Made by a program: the position numbers and the translations under genes. Shown in pieces: positions 1 to 11,089 of a stretch of DNA of 64,000 nt; the first letter of the stretch is position 1, and every line of letters starts with the position of its first letter. The notes below the pieces were generated by a model. The model searched no databases, was not told the DNA's origin, and saw nothing but the letters and a program-made list of their open reading frames with translations. The stretch lies in contig JAODUP010000427.1 in NCBI GenBank assembly GCA_025642065.1, positions 169,501 to 233,500 on the forward strand, given 5' to 3'. The stretch is from Paralvinella palmiformis. Lineage: Eukaryota; Annelida; Polychaeta; Terebellida; Alvinellidae.

Positions 1-130
1 TATGTCGGGTAAACTTACCCTGGTGGCGCTGAGCATTGTCCCTCCATTAATAATAATGTCAAGGACATATGGACGTTACGTACAGAAGATCACCAAACGT
101 GTACAGGATTCACTGGCAGAGTCTACTCAG
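1..130 (+). CDS. ABCB10: ABCB10 exon, transmembrane domain part (5' end outside window)
   Basis: Read from position 2 in frame it gives [15 protein letters not shown] and [19 protein letters not shown], matching the ABCB10 membrane/cytosolic helix segment. The donor GTATGT begins at 131, phase 0. The exon runs in from before position 1, so the ATG at 2 is internal methionine, not a start. Confidence 0.9.
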
Positions 131-3100
131 GTATGTGGCGATTCAATGTATGACTGTTGGTGCGTATGCCATTGACCATGAAATGCCTCGGATAAAATCA
201 AGATTGCGTCTCGGATCTTCAAAATAGTTGGTCAGTTCTTCCCTCTTCATACATGAGCGTACAATTTAATTATTACTTTCCATTGTTGTTTTTTGCTCCC
301 CACAGCAGTGATGGTGTAATCAGTAATCAGTAATTGTAATCAGTTGTAATCAGTTGCCTGATCTTAGGTTGTCATAATTGTTCACTGTAATTGTAATTAA
401 TTAAGCTGTAGATATAATCATAATCTAATATTATTATTTTCATGATGACACAGGTTGCTTCATTATGTACAATATTATATCATGCCATAGCATCAATATT
501 AATATTGCGACAGATTTAAGAATGAAACGTGTCACTTTATTCCCATCCCTACTCGGGGTGGGTTTCGGAGTTTCTACTTCCCAGTTGAGTGGCTACGATT
601 ATGCCATACTTTATGTCTCACAATAACAATATGCATATTATTTCCAAAATAATCGAACAATTCAAAATTTGAGGTAAGAGAGGGTAAGGGGGATCCTGGT
701 TATGGTATTATAAAAGTAATAAATCTAGCTTACGATTTATGATGATTGTGCTTTCCTGTTTTTTTATGCTTATAGTTTATGGCCGGTAGTTTTTTAAAAT
801 CATTTCACAACCATAGCAACTTGACAGTTACAATTATAAGGATGATATATATATATCTGATGTGCTATATACAATTTGTAATTGTTCACAAGTTATACAA
901 TTTTAATTATATTTCCTGGGATGATCTGAGTAGTTGGTGTAAGCTGTAATCGTGGTTATAGTTATGATTTGAATCACAATCATAATCAATTATAATTATT
1001 ATTAATTAAATGATAATCGTAATTGTAGTCATAATCATTATACTGTTAAGTAAACGTAATCAAATACCTTGTGCCTGTAATTGCTCTAACTCTGCACAAC
1101 AACTGCTAACTCATAAATACCACTTCCAATTCAGTACATAATAATAGTAATAATAATGATGTACATTTAATAAGTGTCCCTATTGGCAGCAGACATTCAA
1201 AGGCATTTTACAGTGAGATCACATAATACCACATGTGAAGAACTACTGGGTTTTTTTTCCAGAACATTTCAGAATAAATAAAATTTTAAATATTTATTTG
1301 CAAGACATTGAGATTAATAATCACAGTGCTGAAAAAGCCACAACAATAAACTTACAAATAGACTAATGAATCTTGTCCATGTTAATACATTATGGCTATT
1401 TTCATTGGCAATTGATAAAAACAAATCTGTTAATGTCTGCCATGTTTGCAGTGACAAAAGGCAAACTTTCAGAATAGGGAATATATGGCTTATGGTGTTG
1501 AAGATTGGGTAACTATGTTCTTAGCAGCATGATGTTCAATGAACTCTGGTTGGACAATCTCGGTGTTCCTTTTGACACATAAATATTTGAATCATTGTAT
1601 ATAGCGATGTGTGGTAAAAACAATAATATAATCATTTTAAAAGATTTCCTGTAAAGATGTGCATTTATTATTTAAGGTAAGCTGTTAGATTAAAGAACGG
1701 CATTAAATTAACAGCATTAAATGTTTTAGTCATTTAAAGATGCAGGTTTTGCCTTGCTGATATGTTATCCTAATTGAAGTGTTTTTAATTTTGAAATTAT
1801 TCATTCAATTCACGATGTAGCTCCATGACGTGCAGATAGATGACTATTAACAATGCAATGTTGTCGGATGAAATAAATCTATTGTTTTATGTTATAGGTT
1901 GCAGAAGAGAGATTAAGTAATATGAGAACTGTCCGAGCCTTTGGACAGGAACCTAAGGAGATTGCAACTTATGAAGAAAGAACCGATCATGTGCTGTTAT
2001 TGTCCAAGAAGGAAGCCATAGCTAAAGGCATATTCTGGGCCACAGTAAGTTGAACATTGCTTTTGCCTCGGCTACTGAGATGTTCTTTGGGTGTGTATTC
2101 TGAAAATTTTGTACTTGGAGTAGAAGTAAAAGTAAGCCTCTTCAAAACTACTGAAGTAGAAGTAAAAGTAACCCTGTAAAAATCTACATGAGTGAAAAAT
2201 AAAATTACTTTCTAAAAGTAATTAAAGTAGAAGTAAAAGTAACCCTGTAAAAATCTACATGAGTGAAAAATAAAATTACTTTCTAAAAGTAATTAAAGTA
2301 GAAGTAAAAGTAGAAATTAAAATTGTAACACAAAATATGAGAATCAAATACACGAGGTGCACAAGAGTTGACAAAATTCACTGCATCCACAGACATGTTC
2401 TGCCACCCAAGTTTATGCAGTGACTGCCTCAGTCCGGTGTTTCCTCCTGGTCAGCAGTCAATTGCTGCCTGATGTACATCGGGTCTGCGAACGGACGTTA
2501 ATTTCATTCACAAACTATTAAACTGTACAATATTGACAATCACAGTTTTGACCAGTATTAAATATTCAATTAAATGAATCTTTAATAAAAACAAAATGGT
2601 TACCTTCAGCTGAAATATTGTATAACAAATTGAGCCTTCAAAAATAGATTTGCAAAATTATGACTATCAGTGAGCTTCAGCTGAAACATGTGTACCAAAT
2701 GTTAAGATTCTTACAAAACTCATTTTAATACCACACCATATTATAATATATTTGTTTACCTTAGATTCATGAAAGATACACAAATTTGTTACAACTTGTA
2801 ATGATGATTTACATCAACTATAGTAATTGTCTCTTAAATCACATGCTATGTTATGACTAAATAAGTAACGAAAATATCTTAAATGAAAGTAATAAAGTAG
2901 CATTACCACAAATAAAACTACTTTGTTACAAGTAAAAGTAGTTAGTTGAAATCTTACTTTGTTACTTCAGGTTACTACTCAAGTAGAGTGATGAAGTAGT
3001 TTTACTTCATTACATGACACCCCTGATTTGATCCAACCAAATATGACAATACTATGAAAATATGGCTTATAAATATTTGTTTTTCTTCAGTTAAAGTATA

Positions 3101-5296
3101 AGATCCCTCTAGAAATGTATGATATCATAATATAGCAATATCCTTCCTAAACATGAACTTTTATTGATCTTATGTAAAGCACAAGATGGTGTAGATATAC
3201 AATTCACCTACATAAAAAAGTGGTGGTCTTGAGTCCATGGACGTGAACTGGTTTATAAGTGGAAATTAGTATTGGAGAGGGGTGACTTGATACAACATTT
3301 TGCCTGGACATTTCCTCAAGTATTTTCTCCATTTGAGAACATGAGAACAACCACATCATTGCATAATTTAGGAAAGTTAATCAGTACTTTGTTGTATATT
3401 CATGTAGATGACACGATACAATCATTTTAATCCAATTAGAATGAAGAATTATGGCAACACCGCTTAATCCTGATGTGATCATGTTGCCTAAGTGCCACTT
3501 CATATTTATTTTTATGCTGGAAATCCCACCAGAGGGACATTTATTCTTGTGTTAGATTCTGTCACCCTGTCATGATATGAATTTGGTATAAAAAAATTAG
3601 CTATTCCAGGTCTTGTTTTTTATATAACTGTGAATTGAGATACAAGTAATCTGAATTATTTTTAGGGTTTAAAACAGTTGTGATTGGATTATCAGTGCCA
3701 AATGAACAGTGAAACTGTTCAAATGAATCTTTGTTCTAATATTCAATTAAGCTTCAATTAACTATTCACTTTTCTAGCTCAGATAAACTACTTGACACAC
3801 TGAATAATTAGTGACAATTGTTAATACTTTGGATTATGACAGAAATAAGCTTGCTTTGTTACATAAAAATAATTAAAATATATGTAAATGTAGCCAGTAT
3901 TAACAGGCCATATTTCTCATGTTGTGAGTGCGATCAAACAAAAGTTTTAAAAGATTCCAACACCGATGGTTTTAAAGCAGGCTTATCTCTGATATCACCG
4001 AAAATTCTCTTACACCGTCTTATATCTGAAACCATGGCTATATCGGGCCATGCTATTCAGGGTTTAGAATGTATTATAACGGAAGTAATGTAACTTATAT
4101 TTGTATGATGCATGTTTATTTAACTTAAGCAATGTAAAACATGTTTATATCATAAATGTTTATTTATTGCCCTTCCTTTTCTCTATTAGACTGGTTTATC
4201 TGGAAACGTGATGATTCTAAGCCTGATATACACAGGAGGAATGATGATGAGTGAAGCCCAGATTACCGTTGGTGAACTATCATCGTTCTTGATGTATGCA
4301 GCTTTTGTCGGTGTGTCCTTTGGGGGTTAGTTTATTTGATTAATTATTTTGGTGTTGGCTGTATAACAACATATTGCTATGTGTTGATACCAGTTGTTTA
4401 ATTAATGAGGCAGACATCTGATCAGTTCCAATTAATGCATTTCCTATTGTGATAAGTAGATATTTTCGGAGTAAAGATCCATCTTTTGGTATTGATTGGT
4501 TCACGTGGGACATTTTGTAAAGGAAGTGGTGAATATGAATTGAAATGTTATCATGTAAACAGTATTTAGGTATCCGTTGTTAATTGTTTTAACAGATACA
4601 AATACAATTCAAACAGTAAAAGAAATAACCCAATGGAAAGAATATTTTATGAATTTTATCAGTATCACTTCTAGATTTATCAATCCCATTCTGCATCTGA
4701 ATGGCACTCTGATGGCATAGTGGTTAGAGCACAGTGCTGCAAAGATCCAGGTTGTGGGGTTGAATCTGGCTCATGCCTGTGTTTGTGGGATATGTTTCCT
4801 TTATGAGACACCCCTCAGCCATATATCTCCTTTGGGAGTTGAGATATGTGCTGGATTGGAACAGGGATAATAATACTGTAAAGTGCCTTAGAGCAGCCAT
4901 GAATAGGGTGCTATATGTATGTCACATATTATTATATTATTATATATCCAAGAGTGACCAGCTCTGAGACTAAATAACTCGACTCATCATCTCAATCTCA
5001 CTCTTGCTTTTAAAAATTAAAGCCCAATAGTGTAAGCTCTTCAGTTTTACACATTTGGTACCTCATCTGAGGGAATGCATTCTCATCAAGAAATACCAAA
5101 AGTTTTAAGTCATAATCTATGAAGACTTATCCAAGTCCTTCTCTATGCTGCTAACTATTTCCATTCAAGGAATGAGTTCATTTTACTCCGAATTGATGAG
5201 AGGCATTGGCGCTAGTTCAAGATTGTGGAACTTAGTTGACAGGGTACCAAGCATACCCATGACAGGTAAGGAAAATCACTGGAAGGTCCCTTTATT

Positions 5297-5382
<86 letters not shown>

Positions 5383-6658
5383 CACACCCCCCAGGGCAGA
5401 AAAATTGGTTGCTTGAATGCCTGGTACAAGTAGATTTTCATGTCAGACTAGGGCTAATCACTGGGCACCTGACCAAATGATCAGTGATCATCTGTTGTTT
5501 TTTAGATGAAATATCTTGAGATACATTTCATTTCAAAAGCTGATTTCAGGTTTTAGAATCTTCTCCACAGTAAACACTTCCTGTCTAGTAAGTTACCTGT
5601 GTGCATGTCAGATGAACTAACAAGACCAGTGACCCATAAATGGTATCTAGACCCTACATGCAATCTTATTTAGTCCTACCCCAGTCCTCACTATGCAGTT
5701 TCAATTGCGCTTCTGAATTCCAATACAACAATCTTTTGATATGGACTAAAGTTATCTACTTCAAAGGCAGCTCGGCTTTGAGTGGTTAATTCCATTGCAT
5801 TTCATAGAAACAGGACCGATGGTTGCCCAAGAAGGCTTGTCAGTTTTCATTATGAAATCGCCAATTAAAAGCAATTACTAATAGCAGAAAGATTGATCTT
5901 TTCATTGATATATGTTGTATAAGTGTCTGTTGTACAAAAATAGCAGAAATCACAAATTGGAAACATTCATATTGAATATGTTAATGAAACTCAGAAACGA
6001 AGCTTTTCGCTGGACCAGATGTCCTGAGGGTTGTGAGATGCTACATGTAATGCCTCACACTTGAGCAACTCGTGTAGTTACTGGCTTTCTTGTACTGTTT
6101 GCTGGGGAGACTTAAATTACTCGGTGGGATATGATTTGTATTATGTATTAGTATACCTTTTGATTTGTGAGCTGTAGTGCCAAATATATTTCTTTATATT
6201 ATCAAACACTAATTTCCTGTCAAATATTTGTCAAATTCATTTTCCAGGTCCTGGAAATGTCTTTGAATTTTAGAAAATCAGGAAATGTCCTGGAAAAAAT
6301 ATTGATTGTGAAAAAATCCATAAATAAATATTATACATGTAGAAGAAAACTTCGATTACTAGTACATAGTCTTTATATCCCATGTTAGTTACAATTTAAA
6401 TAAAAGTGGGTGGATCTGACAGCTAGAAGGGATGAGGAGGAGGCTGTACCGTATAAATATGATATGGTTTTTTGCACATATCTTGATGTATTATTGGTAC
6501 CTTTAAATCTTGTATACCTGTACTTTGTCCTGGAAAAGTCCTGGAAAATAATATTTCCTTTGCTGTGGGACCCATCAATTTTTTGGGAAAATTCCAAATA
6601 TATTGGGCAAGTGAAAACTTTGGTGGACAAGTGTAGGTAGGAATCTACTTCTCATGGG

Positions 6659-6700
<42 letters not shown>

Positions 6701-9700
6701 GCACGCACACACAGAGACACACACACACTGGTAAAGCATTACATCTATCAGCATGAAAGTTCAATATTGTAGTTTTAGTCCCCTAATGAATTGTCTTAAG
6801 GTTGTAATCACAATTCATTATTCCCTGTGTTAGTGCCTTATCCCACACTGTTGGAAACGCACACACAAACACTGGTGTTTTAAATGTGTTTTCTGGTTTT
6901 TAATATTCTGTGCAGATGGTTTTATTCCAAGCCAACCAATGCAAGGGAGCATCTGCTTTCAGGATGTGATCTTTAGTTATCCAAAGCTCGTGAAGAGCTG
7001 CCAATCTTGTCAAGATTGAACCTTGAAGTGGACAAGGGTCGTGTACTGGCCGTAGTAGGAGCTAGTGGCTCTGGCAAGTCAACAATAGCCTCCTTGATTC
7101 TGAGATATTATGATGTACAGGGTGGCCACCTACTGGTAGATGGAAGGGATATTCGGGATTATAGCCCACAGTGGATGAGAAGTCATATTGGCGTAGTGTC
7201 ACAGGTATTACTTTGTTCATTATAGCATGTAAACATGTTCAAACAGACAAGTAAATGTAACATCATAAATTTTCCTTAGTCATCAAACAAGTGTTATAAT
7301 TCTTTGATATTTGTTAGAGAGTGTGTGACCTGTGTTTGCTGAATAAATGTATAATCCAAATGATGTTATTGTGTGTTGTTATATAAAGATGATCTAGCTG
7401 AATGTATTACTGTGGTTTTATTTATTTCTAGGAGCCGTCCCTGTTTTCGTGTTCTATCGCAGAAAACATTACATATGGCGCGGTGGATGCATCCCAAGTG
7501 ACAACTTCAGAGATAATAGAAGCTGCTAAGATGGCTAATGCCTATGATTTTATACAAGGTTTTCCCGATGGACTTGATACTTTGGTTGGTGAGAGAGGCA
7601 TCATGCTGTCAGGTGAGCTTTGTAAGATTGTAATGTATTCTTTCCATAATGAGGGGATAGTGAGCTCCGGCGGCCTAGGGGTTAAGCACCCAGTAAAGGA
7701 GTTGAAACTTTTCCAGAAATTAATTTCTCGGCTCACAACATTGTGGGTGGATAACCACATTAAATGGCGCTGCCGTCTCCACTGGATTATTAAAAATAAA
7801 GGGGGATGTTAAAGACTCCCTGAGCACATAAAACACTCTGGCAGTGACAGCACTCCAGGTATTTCGGCTCCATCTTTCCGCACTGCTCCCCTGTGAGTGG
7901 TGAGGGAGGTGGTTTCTCAATCAATCCAATATAGAGGCTGTGAAGAAGTGACAGCCTGGTGATTTTCCCCAAAAAATAATCAATCAATGAGAGGATATTC
8001 GTTGGCTGACCTTACCTTCGGTATGGATTAAAGTTTTTTATTTACACTGTTATTTACACTGTTAATAATTATGAGTATGGTGTTTGTTGACATTTCATAT
8101 GTAATATTTTGTCAAATCCAATAAGTTCAAGAATATTCTTTGTTTTTTAATGAAAGCAAGAATATAGAATCATTTATATGAAATGAACTTTTTTTTGTCA
8201 AATCACTGACAGATTTATACACGGACTGATTCATTAATTAATTTATTATCAATTTTTGTTCTGTTTTGTCTGTAGGAGGCCAAAAGCAGAGGATTGCAAT
8301 AGCCAGAGCAATTATTAAGGTTTTTATATATATATATATAATTTCAACTAAAGATGATGTATAGAAAATAATGTGACTGATCATCTACAGCTAGAGTTTA
8401 TAGTTTGGAGGCTTTATTTGCTGAGATCAATACACAGTAGTCTTTACTATTTATTATTTTATTCAGCCGAAACAAACATCCCAGGTATTGCAATCATCTG
8501 ATTGTTTCAAAAGCTTATTCAAAGCATGATCATCGAGAAGCATTTCTTCGTGCTCCGATAGTGCACCCAGTCTTTGTGATATGTTTCTCTGAGGAGACTC
8601 GACTCGGCTATATGTCCCAAGTGTGACCATTAATGAAGCTAAACACACAAATCACTCAATCGGTCAACCAAACATTCCAAACATTTAAAAAAAAAGTTGT
8701 CTCTTAAGATATATCCGTTGACTGTAGCTTCTTATTTTCTCTAGCATTAATTGTTATAGTCTTTCCTACTATTGTTAACATGATTAAGTAGTTTTACTGG
8801 GAAGTGCATCAGTAGAATTTTATTCGTGTTTGGTTCTACAACTATTGTCCTATATTAAAATTTCAGAATCCAAAGATTTTACTTCTGGATGAGGCTACAA
8901 GGTAAGACTGATTAAAATAGACTCACTTGAAAATATCAGTGTATCTGTGTATACAGTAAAACTCGTATATTTTGAAGTCCAGGAGATCTACGAAAATACT
9001 TCGATATACAAATAATTCATAATGACCGAACTTATATAAAAAAACTTTATCAAATAATTAACGAAATGATAATATAGTCAGAAGTCAATAACGATATACG
9101 TACATGTAACATATCAATTTGTTACATAGTCAGTCACTCTTTCGATCATTTCCCACCATTGCACAATTCACCTTGCATCACAAGCAATGCAATCATCACT
9201 CAGTACAAAGACAAATGGACAATGGGTGCTACTTTTTTAAAATCTGTTATTTAAACTGATATTTTCTAATTGGTTTATAACAATTCGATGTACATGTACG
9301 GGTAGTTAATTAGGTTTCTCTTGATGCCATGGAGATTCAAAAATCCAAAAGTGAAACTGACATTTTCTAATTGGCTTATGACAATTCGATATAAGCGTGG
9401 TAAATTACAATGATTATGATGCAACAGGGATTCAAAATTCCTTCGATAAAGCCGAGTTTTCGATATGTAAAATTCAATATAAAAGAAGTTGTTTACTATG
9501 GAAGTAAATGAGAGTTTGCCAGGACCAACAATATACTTCGAAATAAGCAGGTATTTCGTTCTAAGCAAGTTTAATATATCTGAGTTTTACTGTATATGTG
9601 TGTATGTATGTATACATGTATGTATGTAGTCACTGGCATCTATAAACCGTCCTTCATTGCAAGACTAGAACTTTGTCATAGATGTGCTTCTAAAAAAGTG

Positions 9701-11002
9701 GAGCTTTATGTAATTAAGGTTTTTAACTATTCTGGGAAATATGCATAGTTCCCCAGCATAATCGGAAATGGGTGTATTTACTGGGAAGCAGCCAGTAAAT
9801 GCTCATATCTGGAATCAGAAATTAAACTATAATCAAGGCATGTATGTGAATTGTAACCTTTTGTGACCAGTTGTGTTACGGGTGTATTCCAAAATATTGG
9901 CCTTCTGCAAACTAAATTTCAGAGCAGATTAGACCTTGAAACTTACGGATCTCTTTTGTATTATTGGCATTTCTGCAATGAAGAGAAAATAGATGTTTGC
10001 ATGTTTGTCTGAGATTATCATGATTAAATCAGTGTGTCCTGGAAAACCTGGAAGATAACAAATTAATTTTCCAGGTCCCGGACATGTCCTTGAATTTTAC
10101 AAAACATGTAAAGCCTTGGAAAATATTGCCGGTGAAAAAATCCACTTAGAACAAAAAAGCCAGTGAATAAATATTGTTTGTAGGAGAAAACTTTTATTGT
10201 AGAAGAAAAAGAGTACTGGTACATAGTCTTGATATCCTGTGTTATTTAAATTTAAATAAAACTGGGTGGATCAGACAGCTAGAAGGGGTGAGGAAGAGGC
10301 TATAACAATAAAAGATGCCAATAATTCATCATACATTGAATAAATATAATATACTTTTCTGTATATATCTTGATTTATTACCTTTAAATCTTGTATACAT
10401 TGTCCAGGAAATGGTGATTGTGCCCAGGAAAAGTCCGGGAAATGTCCTGTAAAATAATATTTCCTTGGCTGTGGGAACCACGTATATGCATATTTGTATC
10501 TTAGACAATTTTCTGGGTTATATATATTATATGTATTATATATATGAGAAACACGGAGTACGCACAGTACAATAATTTAAGCACTTTATCCTTTGCAATT
10601 GAGCAATAGCTAACTTCAGTAGATCAATCTATAACGAGTATTTCCAGAGATTGCTGATATTTTCCACTTCAGTGAATATTGTAATGTTAAATGTCATTCT
10701 AAATGCTTATGTCATAGCCTAATTATAGATATCACTAATAACATTTCGGTTGCATCATTTGTGTATTGTGTAGTGCTCTGGATGCCGAGAGTGAATTCCT
10801 CGTACAAGAAGCACTGGATCGTATTATGGTTGGCCGGACAGTAATCACCATCGCCCACAGACTGTCAACTATAAAGAATGCTGACAAAATTGCTGTGCTA
10901 CATGATGGCGCCGTGGCAGAAATTGGCACTTATGGAGAACTGATGTCGATTAAGGATGGCCTGTTTAGAAGGCTAGTTGAGAGACAGACCATAGCAAGCT
11001 AG
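1..11002 (+). CDS. ABCB10: ABCB10-like mitochondrial ABC half-transporter, 3' nine exons (5' partial)
   Basis: Nine exons are visible: 1-130, 1898-2044, 4190-4325, 5170-5265, 6916-7204, 7432-7612, 8276-8319, 8867-8901 and 10774-11002. All junctions are GT-AG with compatible phases. The protein starts inside the transmembrane domain ([25 protein letters not shown]) and runs through the coupling region (RTVRAFGQE) and membrane segments ([16 protein letters not shown]). The nucleotide-binding domain has Walker [10 protein letters not shown] (7058-7084), the signature LSGGQKQ split over exons 6/7, Walker [10 protein letters not shown]-loop ALDAE and switch HRLSTIKN. From known family biology, ABCB10 is a homodimer of the mitochondrial inner membrane linked to haem synthesis and redox protection. 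Similarity to vertebrate ABCB10 is close over the whole stretch, so it is preferred over ABCB8 or ABCB7. The N-terminal half lies upstream of the window. A frame break near 6984 is the only defect seen. Confidence 0.93.
131..1897 (+). other. ABCB10 intron, AT-rich, no recognised element
   Basis: Very AT-rich with short runs such as TAATCAGTAATCAGTAAT near 320-350 and repeated ATTATAATCATAAT around 960-1060. No open frame or transposon end was recognised. Confidence 0.5.
1898..2044 (+). CDS. ABCB10: ABCB10 exon (coupling helix region)
   Basis: The acceptor TTATAG precedes GTT at 1898 and the donor GTAAGT starts at 2045, both phase 0. It encodes [18 protein letters not shown] and a helix ending KGIFWAT. 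The RTVRAFG motif is characteristic of ABCB-type half-transporters. Confidence 0.92.
2110..3025 (-). mobile_element. Non-autonomous hAT element end, Tol2-like
   Basis: The right border at 3025, read on the minus strand, starts CAGGGGTGTCATGTAATG and continues with AAGTAAAACTACTT and CTACTTGAGTAG. This is the style of hAT terminal repeats of the Tol2 type. The left side (about 2110-2312) has the same AGTAGAAGTAAAAGTAA words but no clean CAGGG end, so the left terminus is degraded or rearranged. No transposase frame lies between. It sits inside an ABCB10 intron. Confidence 0.5.
2154..2312 (+). repeat. Tandem repeat, 71 bp unit, 2.2 copies
   Basis: The block starting AAGTAGAAGTAAAAGTAACC at 2154 recurs at 2225 and begins again at 2296. 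The first two copies appear identical, so the duplication is recent. It lies within the subterminal region of the hAT-like element. Confidence 0.85.
3026..4189 (+). other. ABCB10 intron remainder, nothing recognised
   Basis: AT-rich. A 91-codon open frame at 3818-4093 runs up to the next exon but has no recognisable domain and is probably chance. Confidence 0.45.
4190..4325 (+). CDS. ABCB10: ABCB10 exon (late transmembrane helices)
   Basis: The acceptor ATTAG ends at 4189 and the donor GT is at 4326. It encodes [17 protein letters not shown] and [16 protein letters not shown], the conserved end of the membrane domain, and stops one base into a Gly codon. Confidence 0.92.
4700..4945 (+). mobile_element. 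tRNA-derived SINE with Pol III boxes and an ATT-rich tail
   Basis: Box A-like TGGCATAGTGG at 4713-4723 and box B-like GGTTGAATC at 4758-4766 are about 45 bp apart, as in a tRNA head. The 3' part has AAAGTGCCTTAGAGCAGCC and a TATTATATTATTATA tail, the GCGCTATATAAAT-type tail common in invertebrate SINE/LINE pairs. It lies in an ABCB10 intron, sense orientation. The tail resembles the one at 52.5 kb. Confidence 0.6.
5170..5265 (+). CDS. ABCB10: ABCB10 exon (membrane domain to NBD linker)
   Basis: The acceptor CAAG ends at 5169 and the donor GTAAGG starts at 5266. It encodes [19 protein letters not shown], then [12 protein letters not shown]. The Gly codon is completed across the upstream junction. 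A long CA microsatellite begins about 30 bp after the donor. Confidence 0.92.
5299..5376 (+). repeat. (CA)n microsatellite
   Basis: About 38 uninterrupted CA units directly downstream of an ABCB10 donor site, followed by TATATACACAC. Confidence 0.97.
5380..6225 (+). other. ABCB10 intron, no recognised element
   Basis: Ordinary AT-rich intron sequence. No repeat or coding signal seen. Confidence 0.4.
6226..6575 (+). repeat. Dispersed CCTGGAAA repeat, copy 1
   Basis: Contains TTTCCAGGTCCTGGAAATGT, TGGGTGGATCTGACAGCTAG and a TTTGTCCTGGAAAAGTCCTG end. The copy at 10.04-10.47 kb matches over its whole length. A shorter copy is at 55.50 kb and a related block at 30.22 kb. Probably a non-autonomous transposon of unknown class. 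Small open frames inside it are not genes. Confidence 0.7.
6659..6729 (+). repeat. (CA)n microsatellite, interrupted
   Basis: A CA run with CGCACGCACG and GAGA interruptions, in an ABCB10 intron. Confidence 0.95.
6916..7204 (+). CDS. ABCB10: ABCB10 exon with Walker A; contains a frame break
   Basis: The acceptor TGCAG ends at 6915 and the donor GTATTA begins at 7205. The 5' part reads [16 protein letters not shown], then DVIFSYP up to 6983. The 3' part, from 6986, is in a different frame: [18 protein letters not shown], then [11 protein letters not shown]. Staying in the first frame hits a TGA at 7017. Both flanks match ABCB10 well and YP-AR-x-E-x-PI is continuous in the family, so two bases (AA at 6984-6985) look extra, or one is missing. 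This is either an assembly/sequencing error or a real disabling change. Confidence 0.88.
7432..7612 (+). CDS. ABCB10: ABCB10 exon (Q-loop downstream, start of ABC signature)
   Basis: The acceptor TTTCTAG ends at 7431 and the donor GTGAGC starts at 7613. It encodes [16 protein letters not shown], then [17 protein letters not shown] and LSG. The Q of VSQ at the end of the previous exon is the Q-loop. Phase 1 at the 3' end. Confidence 0.93.
7655..7987 (+). mobile_element. tRNA-derived SINE (family A), copy 1, internally deleted head
   Basis: Begins GTGAGCTCCGGCGGCCTAGG with a box A-like CGGCCTAGGGGTTAAG, then jumps to the family body (GAAATTAATTTCTCGGCTCAC, TTAAATGGCGCTGCCGTCTC, ATTATTAAAAATAAAGGGGG) and ends in an AATAATCAATCAATG tail. 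The box B segment present in the copies at 17.7 and 55.7 kb is missing. Sense orientation in an ABCB10 intron. Confidence 0.75.
8276..8319 (+). CDS. ABCB10: ABCB10 short exon (ABC signature)
   Basis: A 44 bp exon. The acceptor TGTAG ends at 8275 and the donor GTTTTT is at 8320. With the preceding G it completes [15 protein letters not shown], the second half of the LSGGQ signature. Confidence 0.9.
8867..8901 (+). CDS. ABCB10: ABCB10 micro-exon (Walker B)
   Basis: A 35 bp exon. The acceptor TTTCAG ends at 8866 and the donor GTAAGA begins at 8902. It encodes [11 protein letters not shown] plus two bases of the following Ser codon. Confidence 0.9.
8954..9592. mobile_element. Tigger/pogo-like MITE with TA target duplication
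   Basis: The left end is CAGTAAAACTCGTATAT at 8954 preceded by TA. The right end, read inverted, is CAGTAAAACTCAGATATATT, ending at 9592 and followed by TA. CAGTAAAACTCG is the terminal style of pogo/Tigger elements. Internally a segment TTTTCTAATTGG..TATAACAATTCGAT at about 9260 is repeated near 9363. No transposase. About 639 bp. Confidence 0.8.
10036..10475 (+). repeat. Dispersed CCTGGAAA repeat, copy 2
   Basis: Starts TGTCCTGGAAAACCTGGAAG, includes TTTTCCAGGTCCCGGACATG and CTGGGTGGATCAGACAGCTA, and ends near TTCCTTGGCTGTGGGAACCA. Longest copy of the family in the window. Lies in the last ABCB10 intron. Confidence 0.7.
10774..11002 (+). CDS. ABCB10: ABCB10 last exon with stop codon
   Basis: The acceptor TGTAG ends at 10773. 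The exon encodes [16 protein letters not shown], then [20 protein letters not shown] and the C-terminal tail ending TIAS, stop TAG 11000-11002. The D-loop and H-switch are intact. Confidence 0.93.
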
Positions 11003-11014
11003 TGGGGCTTCCTT

Positions 11015-11086
11015 AATAAAAGCAACGAGCACAGATTAGCTTGGTCAACGTGTGTGGAAGAAACTAATTAATGATAGAGCAATAAA
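11015..11086 (+). terminator. Candidate polyadenylation signals of ABCB10
   Basis: AATAAA occurs at 11015-11020, only 13 bp after the stop, and again at 11081-11086. Either could end the transcript. The second leaves a more usual 3' UTR length. No transcript evidence is available here. Confidence 0.4.
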
Positions 11087-11089
11087 CTT

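Noticed and set aside
4713..4766. tRNA gene
   Set aside because: Pol III boxes are present but the acceptor stem and anticodon arm do not form; it is a SINE head.
5145..5480. 111-codon plus frame with a long HTHTHT run
   Set aside because: It is an ABCB10 exon read through its donor into a CA microsatellite; the run is not protein.
8463..8648. 61-codon minus frame inside an ABCB10 intron
   Set aside because: No domain, low length, no supporting context.
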